In this document: positions 24,508-33,023 of the stretch, one piece after another
Numbering within the stretch: the stretch's first letter is position 1
How the letters are laid out: each line of letters starts with the position of its first letter
Source: SZAS-103 sp036496805
Lineage (GTDB): Bacteria > Pseudomonadota > Gammaproteobacteria > Xanthomonadales > Xanthomonadaceae
NCBI GenBank assembly: GCA_036496805.1
Contig: DASXKN010000027.1
Span: forward strand, 1 to 64,000
Length of the DNA: 64,000 nucleotides
Direction of reading: 5' to 3'
Made by a program: the position numbers and the translations under genes
The notes under the pieces: model-generated
Database searches by the model: none
What the model saw: the letters and a program-made list of their open reading frames with translations, nothing else
Told to the model about the DNA's origin: nothing

Positions 24508-25821
24508 ATGTCCGCACAGCCCAAGCCCGTCACGATCGTCCCGTTCTGGAACCGCCTGCGCGAGGTGATGCTCTACCCGGCGCACGGCAGCGCGATGGCG
24601 ACCATCGTCATGCTCGGGCTGGCATGGCTGGTCCTGTACATCCCCTTCCTGATCGGCCTGATCCTGTGGGTGATGTCCATGGCGGCGATGTACCGCTATG
24701 CCTTCGAGTGTCTGCAGATGAGCGCCGAAGGCTACACGCAGCCGCCGGAGGTAAGCCTGGGTAGCAACCGCCGGCTCGGTGGCCGCTACATCTGGATGAT
24801 CCTGATCTTCATCCTCATCGCGATGCTCGGCAGGGTGTTCCTGGGCCCGGTGCTGGGCATGATCCTGCTCGTGTTCCTCGGTGTCTGCTGGCCCAGCGCG
24901 ACCATGACCCTGGCGATGGAGGAGAGCCTGTCCGCGGCGCTGGACCCGCTCAAATGGGTCGCGATCATCGCGCGGATCGGTTGGCCCTACCTGGCGGTGC
25001 TCGGTTTGTACCAGGTGATCCTGGTCAGCGACGTCTACGCGGTGGCGCTGGTCGCGCGCTTCCTGCCGCAGGCCGTCGCGCTGGTCCTGATCGGCGTCAT
25101 CTCCAATTACGCCATCGTGATGACGTTCCACCTGATGGGCTATCTGCTCTACCAGTATCACGAGGAACTGGGCCTCGTTCCCACCGCGCCGCAGATGGAG
25201 CGGTCGTCCGGCGCGCCGCCCGATCCCGACCAGGCCAAGCTCGACGAATCCGCCGCCCTCGTGCGCGACGGCAAGCTGCCGGAAGCCATCGAACTGCTGC
25301 GCGGTTTGATTCGCCGCGGTGGCACGCCCGGCGTGCAGGCGCAGTACCGCAAGCTGCTGCAGGCGGCCGGCGACAGGGACGGCCAGCTCGCACATGGCCG
25401 TGACTACGTCGCGGTCCTGATCGACCAGGACAGCGAGCGTCCCGCCGTCGACGTGCTGCGCGAGTGCCAGGCCATCGATCCGGCGTTCTCCCCGGAATCG
25501 GCGCTGCACGTCACCAAGCTCGCACACTGGGCCGCGCGCCTGGGCCAGCCGCAGGCGGCCCTGCAACTGGTAACGGGTTTCCAGGAACGCTTTCCGAAGA
25601 GCCAGTACGCGGCGGCGAACGGCCTGCTCGCGGCGCAACTGCTGCACGACAAGATGGGCAGGGACGAGGAAGCGCGCGACGTGCTGCTGAAGCTCAAGAC
25701 AACGTTGCCCAACGATCCGATCATCGCCGACATCGATGCCAAGCTGCAGTCGATCGAGCGCATGATCGCCGCCACTGCGAAGAAGCCCGCCGCGCCGTCG
25801 CAGGGAAGCGCGCCGGGCTGA
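24508..25821 (+). CDS. Membrane protein with C-terminal TPR-like domain (DUF4013-like)
   Basis: Protein of 437 aa. The N-terminal part (about 30-215) has five or six hydrophobic stretches (ATIVMLGLAWLVLYIPFLIG, ILIFILIAML, ILLVFLGVCW and others) with FECLQMSAEGY between the first ones, resembling DUF4013-type membrane proteins. After a polar linker the C-terminal 200 residues are alanine- and leucine-rich paired helices (KLPEAIELLRGLIRR, QPQAALQLVTGF) like TPR repeats and should be cytoplasmic. The start at 24508 lies beyond the 27-bp array, which is open in the same frame by chance. Function is unknown; protein interaction at the membrane is the safest guess. Confidence 0.75.
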   Translation: MSAQPKPVTIVPFWNRLREVMLYPAHGSAMATIVMLGLAWLVLYIPFLIGLILWVMSMAAMYRYAFECLQMSAEGYTQPPEVSLGSNRRLGGRYIWMILIFILIAMLGRVFLGPVLGMILLVFLGVCWPSATMTLAMEESLSAALDPLKWVAIIARIGWPYLAVLGLYQVILVSDVYAVALVARFLPQAVALVLIGVISNYAIVMTFHLMGYLLYQYHEELGLVPTAPQMERSSGAPPDPDQAKLDESAALVRDGKLPEAIELLRGLIRRGGTPGVQAQYRKLLQAAGDRDGQLAHGRDYVAVLIDQDSERPAVDVLRECQAIDPAFSPESALHVTKLAHWAARLGQPQAALQLVTGFQERFPKSQYAAANGLLAAQLLHDKMGRDEEARDVLLKLKTTLPNDPIIADIDAKLQSIERMIAATAKKPAAPSQGSAPG

Positions 25822-25858
25822 CGGGATCGGGCCGGGGCCTTCGCAGGGCAGCTGGCCC

Positions 25859-27319
25859 TCAGGCCTGGCCGAGCAGGAAGCGCGCCTTGGGCGCGTAGTC
25901 GCTTTGCGGGTAGTGCTGGAGCAGGAACTCGAGCCGGTCGCGGCGTGCGGCGGTGCCGTCCTGCGTGCGTAGGGCGAGGCCAAACCAGGCCGCCGACAGC
26001 GCCGGGTTCGCCGGTTCGCGCGCGATGAGCGTGCGCAGCAGGGCATCGGCGGCGCTATCGTCGCCGCAACGTTCCCAGATGGGCAGCAGGCGCAGCAGCA
26101 CGTCCGACGACAGCCGCACCGAGCCGCCGCAGGCCTTCACGTAGTCGTCATGGACCGATTTCAGTTCGCGGACGTCGGTATCGGCGAGCGCGGGAAATGC
26201 AAACACGCGGGCCGCGGCGGCGTCGAGCTGTTCGGGTGTTCCCCGATAGCGCGCGCATCGGTACAGGGCGATCAGCACGCGCAACTGGCCGGGTTCGGCC
26301 TTGTCCAGGCGCAGCAGGATCTCGCGCGCCTTGGGGATCTCGAGCTGTCCGATCATCTGCTGCGCCTGCTCGAAGGCGGCATCGTCGAGCTGATGTCGTT
26401 CGATGCGCTGCTCCTCCTCGACGAAGTCGTTGCGCACCTTTCCTTCACGGCGCAAGGCGAACGCCATCGCGACGCCGCACAGCAGCCCGCCCGCGTGGTC
26501 GGCGAAGTCGACGTGCGAACTCTGGTCGAGCCACGGAAGCAGCACCAGGCCCACGAACCAGAAACCCAGCATGATCAGGGCGGGCACTTTCACGTAGTCG
26601 AAGACGACGAAGAACCAGTAGAACACCTTGACCTTGCGCCGGCCCCAGATCATGCAGTAGGCGCCCATCAACGCGGCGATCGCGCCCGAGGCACCGAGGC
26701 TGGGGGGCGATTCGGTGCCCCAGTGCCAGGCCAGCGTGGTCAGGGCGGCGCCGATGCCGCCGGCCATGTAGAGGACGAGGAACCAGCCGGGCCCGAGTGC
26801 ACCTTCCACCAGCATGCCGATCACGAGCAGGAAAAGCATGTTGCCGAAGATGTGCTCGAAGCCGCCGTGCATGAACATCGACGTCAGGATGCGTCCGGGC
26901 TCGAAATGCGACTGGCGCAGGTCGTGGGCCGAAGTGAAGGCACTGTCGAGGATCGCGTCGAACTGCGCGCGTTTGCCGTGCCAGTCGGCGTAGCCCTCGT
27001 CGGTGGGCGCGATCACCTTGTCGGCATGCAGGTCGGCGAGGAACGCGGAGTCGGACTCGATCCGGCCCAGCATGGCCCCGCCGGGTTCGTCCTCGCGTGC
27101 TTCGCCAGCGCGACCGTGTGTGTCGAGCCAGCGGGCGTAGGCCGGGAACTCGACGGAAGCGAGGTCGGACTGCTCGTAGAAGGCCACCGCCTGCTTCTCG
27201 ACGCGCTCGTCGCCCGATTGCAGGAAGGCATAGACGAAGACGTTCGCGATGACCAGCAGGATCGTCGCCAGCGGGAAATTCGACCGGCTCCATTTGCGGT
27301 GCAGGGGCAGGATGAACAA
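25859..27319 (-). CDS. Rhomboid family intramembrane serine protease with helical C-terminal extension
   Basis: Membrane protein of 486 aa. The rhomboid domain has HGGFEHIFGN (151-160), the catalytic serine in GASG (Ser211) and the catalytic histidine in DFADHAGG (His275). A loop of about 100 residues between the first transmembrane helix (17-33) and the core is probably periplasmic. The C-terminal 190 residues form soluble helical repeats resembling TPR or Sel1-type modules. The family cleaves transmembrane substrates; the target here is unknown. The start is TTG at 27319, supported by GGAAAA about 8 nt upstream. The gene is divergent from nuoA with a 269-bp spacer. Confidence 0.87.
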   Translation of the reverse strand: MFILPLHRKWSRSNFPLATILLVIANVFVYAFLQSGDERVEKQAVAFYEQSDLASVEFPAYARWLDTHGRAGEAREDEPGGAMLGRIESDSAFLADLHADKVIAPTDEGYADWHGKRAQFDAILDSAFTSAHDLRQSHFEPGRILTSMFMHGGFEHIFGNMLFLLVIGMLVEGALGPGWFLVLYMAGGIGAALTTLAWHWGTESPPSLGASGAIAALMGAYCMIWGRRKVKVFYWFFVVFDYVKVPALIMLGFWFVGLVLLPWLDQSSHVDFADHAGGLLCGVAMAFALRREGKVRNDFVEEEQRIERHQLDDAAFEQAQQMIGQLEIPKAREILLRLDKAEPGQLRVLIALYRCARYRGTPEQLDAAAARVFAFPALADTDVRELKSVHDDYVKACGGSVRLSSDVLLRLLPIWERCGDDSAADALLRTLIAREPANPALSAAWFGLALRTQDGTAARRDRLEFLLQHYPQSDYAPKARFLLGQA

Positions 27320-27588
27320 GCGAGGTTTTCCGGGCCGGCGATGGCCCGGATTGTATTCGTGCCGATGCCGGTTCTGCTGCCCCGTGGGTGCGCACTGCCG
27401 AATTCCGTCCGTCGCCCTCGCTGGATGGGAATGGTTCTCGACAATAAGCGGTCAGTCCGAGGGCTTGACGCCTCGCCTGCGTGACGGAACCGTACGGCGA
27501 CGCATTCGCGTGCAACAGACGGCCGCCAGTTCTTGTTAAACTTTGCGGATTCGCTGCGCTCGCGGCGTTCCAGGATCGAGAGAGCTCC

Positions 27589-27945
27589 ATGCTGGGCGAA
27601 TACCTGCCGGTACTGCTGTTCCTGATCGTCTCGACCGGCATCGGTCTGGCGTTGCTGATCGTCGGCGCGCTGCTGGGTCCGAAGCGGCCGGGCGCGGACA
27701 AGCTCTCGCCCTACGAATGCGGCTTCGAGGCCTTCGAGGACGCGCGCATGAAGTTCGACGTGCGCTACTACCTGATCGCCATCCTGTTCATCGTCTTCGA
27801 CCTGGAAATCGCCTTCGTCTTCCCGTGGGCGGTGATCTTCCGCAGCCTGGGCGTGTTCGGGCTGGTCGAGATGGGCATCTTCCTGGGATTGCTGGTCCTC
27901 GGTTTCGCTTACGTCTGGAAGAAGGGTGCGCTCGAATGGGAATAG
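27589..27945 (+). CDS. nuoA: NADH-quinone oxidoreductase subunit A
   Basis: Inner membrane subunit of 118 aa in the membrane arm of complex I, near the quinone site. Three transmembrane helices are visible (LPVLLFLIVSTGIGLALLIV, YYLIAILFIVFDLEIAFVF, MGIFLGLLVLGFAYVW). The loop SPYECGFE holds the conserved Cys that switches exposure in the active/deactive transition. It is the first gene of the nuoA-N operon; its promoter should lie in the 269 bp shared with the divergent rhomboid gene. A 148-bp gap to nuoB has no repeat recognised. Confidence 0.97.
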   Translation: MLGEYLPVLLFLIVSTGIGLALLIVGALLGPKRPGADKLSPYECGFEAFEDARMKFDVRYYLIAILFIVFDLEIAFVFPWAVIFRSLGVFGLVEMGIFLGLLVLGFAYVWKKGALEWE

Positions 27946-28093
27946 GTTCTTGCGCCGGATCGGACATCCTGTCGCGACCGGCGCACAAACGGCCGCGGCG
28001 GAGCCGCGCCACGTTTGTCGCAGCGTGCGCTTGCGCGCTCGCTGCGGCGGCACGTCCCTGTGCCGCTGAGGTTGCGAAGCGTCCGGAGATGAC

Positions 28094-28648
28094 ATGGGCT
28101 TGAAGGAAACGGCAGAGCGGCTGATGTACAACCCCGTTCCGGTCGGACGGGTCGACGACATCCTTCGCCCCGACGAGACCAATCCGCTGATCGAGCGCGG
28201 CTTCGCCGTGACCAGCGTGGACACCCTGATCAACTGGGCGCGCACCGGCTCGATGTGGCCGATGACCTTCGGCCTGGCCTGCTGCGCGGTCGAGATGATG
28301 CACGCCGGCGCCGCGCGCCTCGATCTCGACCGCTACGGCGTGGTGTTCCGGCCGTCGCCAAGGCAATCGGATGTGATGATCGTGGCCGGCACCCTGGTCA
28401 ACAAGATGGCCCCGGCGCTGCGCAAGATCTACGACCAGATGCCCGACCCGAAGTGGGTGATCTCGATGGGCAGCTGCGCCAATGGCGGCGGTTATTACCA
28501 CTATTCCTACGCCGTCGTGCGCGGCTGCGACCGCATCGTGCCGGTGGATGTCTACGTGCCCGGCTGCCCGCCGACCGCGGAGGCGCTGGTCTACGGCATC
28601 CTGCAGTTGCAGAAGAAGATCCGACGCACCAACACGATCGCCCGCTGA
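28094..28648 (+). CDS. nuoB: NADH-quinone oxidoreductase subunit B
   Basis: Peripheral-arm subunit of 184 aa that carries iron-sulfur cluster N2, the last redox centre before quinone. The N2 ligands are Cys63 and Cys64 (ACCAVE), Cys128 (GSCANG) and Cys158 (VPGCPP). CANGGGYYHYSY is the variant typical of Xanthomonadales and alphaproteobacteria rather than the enteric form. cggagat just upstream of the ATG is the RBS. It is followed by nuoC after 20 bp. Confidence 0.98.
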   Translation: MGLKETAERLMYNPVPVGRVDDILRPDETNPLIERGFAVTSVDTLINWARTGSMWPMTFGLACCAVEMMHAGAARLDLDRYGVVFRPSPRQSDVMIVAGTLVNKMAPALRKIYDQMPDPKWVISMGSCANGGGYYHYSYAVVRGCDRIVPVDVYVPGCPPTAEALVYGILQLQKKIRRTNTIAR

Positions 28649-28668
28649 AGTTCCAGGAACGCTGATCC

Positions 28669-29439
28669 ATGACCGAGTCCGCCAACGCCCTCGTCGAACG
28701 CCTGCGCAGCCATTTCGGTTCGCGCGCGCTGTCGCTGCAGGCCGCGCACGGCGAGGCGATGCTGGAAGTCGCCGCCTCCGACTGGCGCACTGCGGCCACC
28801 GAGCTGCGCGACGTATTCGGATTCGAGATTCCGATCGACGTCTGCGGCGTGGACTACCTGAGCTACGGCTCGGACGAGTGGGACACCAGCGACGTGTCCT
28901 CGGAAGGCTTCTCGCGCGGCGTCGAAGGCTACGGCCCGGGCCGCTTCAAGTGGGGCCAGCAGCCGGTGGAGCAGGGTCCGAAGAAGGACGTCAACAACCT
29001 CTCGCCCGAGCATGAGCTGTCCGGCGGCCGTTTCGCGGTCGTGCTGCACCTGCTGTCGGTCGCCAACAACCAGCGCCTGCGCGTGCGCTGCCACTGCACC
29101 GACAGCGCGGTGCCGGTGGTCCAGTCGCTGGTGCCGGTATGGCCGGGCGTGAACTGGTTCGAGCGCGAGGCTTTCGACCTGTACGGCATCATCTTCGAAG
29201 GCCACCCGGACCTGCGCCGCATCCTCACCGACTACGGTTTCGTCGGCCATCCGTTCCGCAAGGATTTCCCGCTGATCGGCAACGTCGAGGTCCGCTACGA
29301 CCCGGAGAAGAAGCGCGTGGTCTACGAGCCGGTCACTTCGGTCGAGCCGCGCGTCGGCGTGCCGCGGGTGATCCGCGACGACTCGCGCTACGCCACCGCG
29401 GCGGGCGAAGCGGCCCAGCGCAATGAGGTGAAGAAGTGA
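28669..29439 (+). CDS. nuoC: NADH-quinone oxidoreductase subunit C
   Basis: Peripheral-arm 30-kDa subunit of 256 aa, here separate from NuoD (fused in E. coli). The signature ERE-FDLYGIIFEGHPDLRRIL followed by GHPFRKDFP is intact. An insertion of about 45 residues near 60-110 (SDEWDTSDVSS and onward) interrupts the front part. The C-terminus ends in a charged tail. Its TGA overlaps the nuoD GTG start (GTGA), indicating coupled translation. Confidence 0.97.
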   Translation: MTESANALVERLRSHFGSRALSLQAAHGEAMLEVAASDWRTAATELRDVFGFEIPIDVCGVDYLSYGSDEWDTSDVSSEGFSRGVEGYGPGRFKWGQQPVEQGPKKDVNNLSPEHELSGGRFAVVLHLLSVANNQRLRVRCHCTDSAVPVVQSLVPVWPGVNWFEREAFDLYGIIFEGHPDLRRILTDYGFVGHPFRKDFPLIGNVEVRYDPEKKRVVYEPVTSVEPRVGVPRVIRDDSRYATAAGEAAQRNEVKK

Positions 29440-30776
29440 GCGCCGTGTCGCCCCCGAATCCGAGGACCTCGCCGGCGGTCACGCCGCCGACCACCACGCA
29501 GGGCCGCGGCGTCGGCCCGATCGGCGCCGAGATCCGCAACTACACCATGAACTTCGGCCCGCAGCATCCGGCCGCGCACGGCGTGCTGCGCCTGATCCTG
29601 GAGATGGACGGCGAGACCATCATGCGCGCCGATCCGCACATCGGCCTGCTCCATCGCGGCACCGAGAAGCTCGCCGAGTCCAAGCCATTCAACCAGTCGA
29701 TCGGCTACATGGACCGGCTCGACTACGTCTCGATGATGTGCAACGAGCACGCCTACGTGCTCGCGATCGAACGGCTGATGGGGATCGCCGCGCCCGAGCG
29801 CGCGCAGTGGATCCGCACGATGTTCGACGAGATCACGCGGATCCTGAACCACCTGATGTGGATCGGATCGAACGCGCTCGACCTCGGCGCGATGGCGGTG
29901 TTCCTCTACGCCTTCCGCGAGCGCGAGGAGCTGATGGACTGCTACGAGGCGGTGTCGGGCGCGCGCATGCACGCGACCTACTACCGTCCCGGCGGCGTCT
30001 TTCGCGATCTGCCGGAGAAGATGCCGCAATACCGTGAATCGCCGTGGCGCAAGGGCAAGCTGCTTGGCAAGTTCAACGAGTGGCGCCAGGGCTCGATGCT
30101 CGACTACCTCGAGCACTTCACCGCCGATTTCCCGACCAAGGTCGACGAGTACGAGACCCTGCTCACCGACAATCGCATCTGGAAGCAGCGCACCGTCGGC
30201 ATCGGCGTGGTGTCGCCCGAACAGGCCAAGGCCTGGGGCATGACCGGCCCGATGCTGCGCGGCTCGGGCATCGAGTGGGACCTGCGCAAGAAGCAGCCCT
30301 ATGCGAAGTACGCCGAGGTCGATTTCGACATCCCGGTGGGCGTGGAGGGCGACTGCTACGACCGCTACCTGGTGCGCGTCGAGGAGATGCGCCAGTCCAA
30401 CCGCATCATCCAGCAGTGCGTGAAGTGGCTGAAGGCCAACCCCGGCCCGGTGATGCTGAAGAACTTCAAGGTCGCGCCTCCCTCCCGCGAGGAGATGAAG
30501 GACGACATGGAAGCGCTGATCCACCACTTCAAGCTGTTCACGGAAGGCTATTGCGTGCCGGCCGGCGAGACCTATGCCGCGGTCGAGGCGCCCAAGGGCG
30601 AGTTCGGCTGCTACCTGGTGTCCGACGGCGCCAACAAGCCGTTCCGCGTGAAGCTGCGCGCGCCGGGCTTCGCCCACCTCTCGTCGATCGACGAGATCGT
30701 GAAGGGCCACATGCTGGCCGACGTGGTGGCGATGATCGGCACGTACGACATCGTGTTCGGGGAGATCGACCGATGA
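29436..30776 (+). CDS. nuoD: NADH-quinone oxidoreductase subunit D
   Basis: 49-kDa peripheral subunit of 446 aa that forms the quinone-binding pocket with NuoB. The core begins NYTMNFGPQHPAAHGVLRL, with the quinone-site His in the HPAAHG loop, and includes LLHRGTEKLAE and GSGIEWDLRK. About 30 N-terminal residues rich in Pro and Thr precede the core and look disordered. The start is GTG 29436, overlapping the nuoC stop. The C-terminus DIVFGEIDR is the family end. The following 148-bp gap contains a REP-like element. Confidence 0.98.
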   Translation: MSAVSPPNPRTSPAVTPPTTTQGRGVGPIGAEIRNYTMNFGPQHPAAHGVLRLILEMDGETIMRADPHIGLLHRGTEKLAESKPFNQSIGYMDRLDYVSMMCNEHAYVLAIERLMGIAAPERAQWIRTMFDEITRILNHLMWIGSNALDLGAMAVFLYAFREREELMDCYEAVSGARMHATYYRPGGVFRDLPEKMPQYRESPWRKGKLLGKFNEWRQGSMLDYLEHFTADFPTKVDEYETLLTDNRIWKQRTVGIGVVSPEQAKAWGMTGPMLRGSGIEWDLRKKQPYAKYAEVDFDIPVGVEGDCYDRYLVRVEEMRQSNRIIQQCVKWLKANPGPVMLKNFKVAPPSREEMKDDMEALIHHFKLFTEGYCVPAGETYAAVEAPKGEFGCYLVSDGANKPFRVKLRAPGFAHLSSIDEIVKGHMLADVVAMIGTYDIVFGEIDR

Positions 30777-30804
30777 TGCACATGGCTTTCCCGAACGCCT
30801 TTCA

Positions 30805-30905
30805 CCCGTTCGTCCTGAGCCGAGCCTGCCCTGAGCTTGTCGAAGGGAAGGGTGAGCGGCACGCGCCCGCGCCCGTTCATGGTTCGACAGGCTCACCACG
30901 AACGG
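30805..30905. repeat. REP-like inverted repeat between nuoD and nuoE
   Basis: Left arm cccgttcgtcctgagc with cctgagcttgtcgaaggg (30805-30847) and right arm gttcatggttcgacaggctc through accacgaacgg (30874-30905). The right arm is the same sequence as the unit of the tandem arrays at 1 bp and 24.2 kb, here in single copy. It lies inside the nuo transcript and could fold as a hairpin in the mRNA. Confidence 0.87.
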
Positions 30906-30924
30906 CTGCTCCGGAATCCGCAGA

Positions 30925-31560
30925 ATGAAAGCAACCGGCAACTTCGATGCGGTGCGTGACGTCGACCCGATGGTCGTCCTCAGCGACGCCGTGCGCGGAC
31001 ACATCGACCATTGGGTCGCCAAGTTCCCGCCCGACCGCAAGCGTTCGGCCGTGCTCCAGGGCCTGTTCGCCGCGCAGGAGGAGAACAAGGGCTACCTCAC
31101 CGACGCGCTGATCGCGGCGGTGGCGAAGTACCTCGACATCCCGCCGGTGTGGGCCTACGAGGTGGCGACGTTCTACTCGATGTTCGAGCTCGCCCCGGTC
31201 GGTCGCAACAACGTCGCGATCTGCACCAACATCAGTTGCTGGCTCAACGGCGCCGAGGACATCGTGCGCCATTGCGAAAAGAAACTCGGCTGCAAGCTCG
31301 GCGAGAGCAGCAGGGACGGCCGCGTCTACCTCAAGCGCGAGGAGGAGTGCCTCGCGGCTTGCGCCGGCGCACCGATGATGGTGGTCAACGGCCACTACCA
31401 CGAGAAGCTCACCTTGCAGTCCGTCGACGCGATCCTCGACGGACTCACGCTCGACGGTCCCGCGCACGGCCATGCCGCACCTTCCGGCCACGCGCCCGGC
31501 GACAATGCGCATGGCGGCAATCCACAGGCTCCCAGCGCGCCGGCGACGAAAGGACACTGA
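30925..31560 (+). CDS. nuoE: NADH-quinone oxidoreductase subunit E
   Basis: 24-kDa peripheral subunit of 211 aa with the [2Fe-2S] cluster N1a. The ligands are Cys100 and Cys105 (CTNISC) and Cys142 and Cys146 (CLAAC) in a thioredoxin-like domain; the helical N-terminal part is conserved (RSAVLQGLFAAQEENKG). A low-complexity tail of about 35 residues rich in His, Gly, Ala and Pro follows the core and is longer than in E. coli. The start lies about 20 bp after the REP-like element. nuoF begins 4 bp after its stop. Confidence 0.97.
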   Translation: MKATGNFDAVRDVDPMVVLSDAVRGHIDHWVAKFPPDRKRSAVLQGLFAAQEENKGYLTDALIAAVAKYLDIPPVWAYEVATFYSMFELAPVGRNNVAICTNISCWLNGAEDIVRHCEKKLGCKLGESSRDGRVYLKREEECLAACAGAPMMVVNGHYHEKLTLQSVDAILDGLTLDGPAHGHAAPSGHAPGDNAHGGNPQAPSAPATKGH

Positions 31561-31564
31561 CGCC

Positions 31565-32878
31565 ATGGCCTACGGACCCGCACCCACCGAACACAGCGTC
31601 TGCTTCACCACGCTGCACTACGACCAGCCGTGGTCGTACGACAACTACGCCAGGCAGGGCGGCTACCAGGCGTGGGCGAAGATCCTGCGCGAGAAGACGC
31701 CGCCGAACGACGTCATCGAGACGGTGAAGGCCTCGGGCCTGCGCGGTCGCGGCGGCGCGGGTTTCCCGACCGGCCTGAAGTGGAGCTTCATGCCCAAGGG
31801 CGCCGGCGCGCAGAAGTACATCCTGTGCAACTCCGACGAGTCCGAGCCGGGCACCTGCAAGGACCGCGACATCCTGCGCTTCAACCCGCATTCGGTGATC
31901 GAGGGCATGGCGATCGCCTGCTACGCCACCGGCTCGACGGTCGGCTACAACTACCTGCGCGGCGAGTTCCACCACGAGCCGTTCGAGCGCCTCGAGCAGG
32001 CGCTGTTCGAGGCCTACGCCAATGGCTGGCTCGGCAAGGACATCCAGGGTTCGGGCGTCGACGTCGACCTGCACACCGCGCTCGGCGCGGGCGCCTACAT
32101 CTGCGGCGAAGAGACCGCACTGATGGAATCGCTGGAAGGCAAGAAGGGACAGCCGCGCTTCAAGCCGCCGTTCCCCGCCAATTTCGGCCTGTTCGGCCGG
32201 CCGACGACGATCAACAACACCGAGACCTTCGCCTCGGTGCCGGCGATCATGCGCAACGGCGCGCCGTGGTTCCTCAACCTCGGCAAGCCCAACAACGGCG
32301 GCCCGAAGGTGTTCTCGGTTTCCGGCCACGTCGCCAACCCGGGCAATTTCGAGATCCGCCTCGGCACGCCGTTCGCCGACCTGCTGGCGATGGCCGGCGG
32401 CATGCGTCCGGGCCGCAAGATCAAGGCGGTGATCCCCGGCGGTTCGTCGATGCCGGTGCTGCCGGGCGAGACGATGATGCAGCTCACCATGGACTACGAC
32501 GCGATCCAGAAGGCCGGATCGGGCCTCGGTTCCGGCGCGGTCGTGGTGATGGACGACACCACCTGCATGGTGCGCGCCTGCCAGCGCATCGCGCGCTTCT
32601 ACTACGCCGAATCCTGCGGCCAGTGCACGCCCTGCCGCGAAGGCACGGGCTGGATGTACCGCATGCTCACCCGCATCGTCGATGGCAAGGCGACGCTCGA
32701 CGACCTCGCCATGCTCAAGACGTCGGCCGGCCAGATCGAAGGCCACACCATCTGCGCCTTCGGCGAAGCCGCCGCGTGGCCGGTGCAGGGCTTCCTGCGC
32801 CACTACTGGGACGAGTTCGAATTCTTCATCAAGAACGGCCGCTCGATCGTGGACGAAAAGATGGGAGCGGCCGCATGA
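31565..32878 (+). CDS. nuoF: NADH-quinone oxidoreductase subunit F (NADH/FMN-binding)
   Basis: 51-kDa subunit of 437 aa where NADH is oxidised. The FMN and NADH site is visible as GRGGAGFPTGLKW (about 59-71) and GAGAYICGEETALM. Cluster N3 ligands are Cys351, Cys354 and Cys357 (CGQCTPC) and Cys397 (TICAFGE). The length is normal. A 145-bp gap with a palindromic repeat separates it from nuoG. Confidence 0.98.
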   Translation: MAYGPAPTEHSVCFTTLHYDQPWSYDNYARQGGYQAWAKILREKTPPNDVIETVKASGLRGRGGAGFPTGLKWSFMPKGAGAQKYILCNSDESEPGTCKDRDILRFNPHSVIEGMAIACYATGSTVGYNYLRGEFHHEPFERLEQALFEAYANGWLGKDIQGSGVDVDLHTALGAGAYICGEETALMESLEGKKGQPRFKPPFPANFGLFGRPTTINNTETFASVPAIMRNGAPWFLNLGKPNNGGPKVFSVSGHVANPGNFEIRLGTPFADLLAMAGGMRPGRKIKAVIPGGSSMPVLPGETMMQLTMDYDAIQKAGSGLGSGAVVVMDDTTCMVRACQRIARFYYAESCGQCTPCREGTGWMYRMLTRIVDGKATLDDLAMLKTSAGQIEGHTICAFGEAAAWPVQGFLRHYWDEFEFFIKNGRSIVDEKMGAAA

Positions 32879-32900
32879 ATGATCTGCGGCGCTTTGTTCC

Positions 32901-33010
32901 TGCTCGTCATTCCGGCGAACGCCGGGCTCTCAACAACCGAATGGTTGGTCATCCATTGGGCTTTGTCATGAGCAAGATCAACATGGGTCCCGGCGTTCGC
33001 CGGGACGACG
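32901..33010. repeat. Palindromic dispersed repeat between nuoF and nuoG
   Basis: Arms cgtcattccggcgaacgccg(gg) at 32905-32926 and (cc)cggcgttcgccgggacgacg at 32989-33010 are near-perfect inverted copies. The stretch agatcaacatgggtcccggc, including the right arm, recurs almost identically before truB at 58.56 kb. It lies within the operon and ends 13 bp before nuoG. Confidence 0.9.
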
Positions 33011-33023
33011 GCGGAGCGACGGC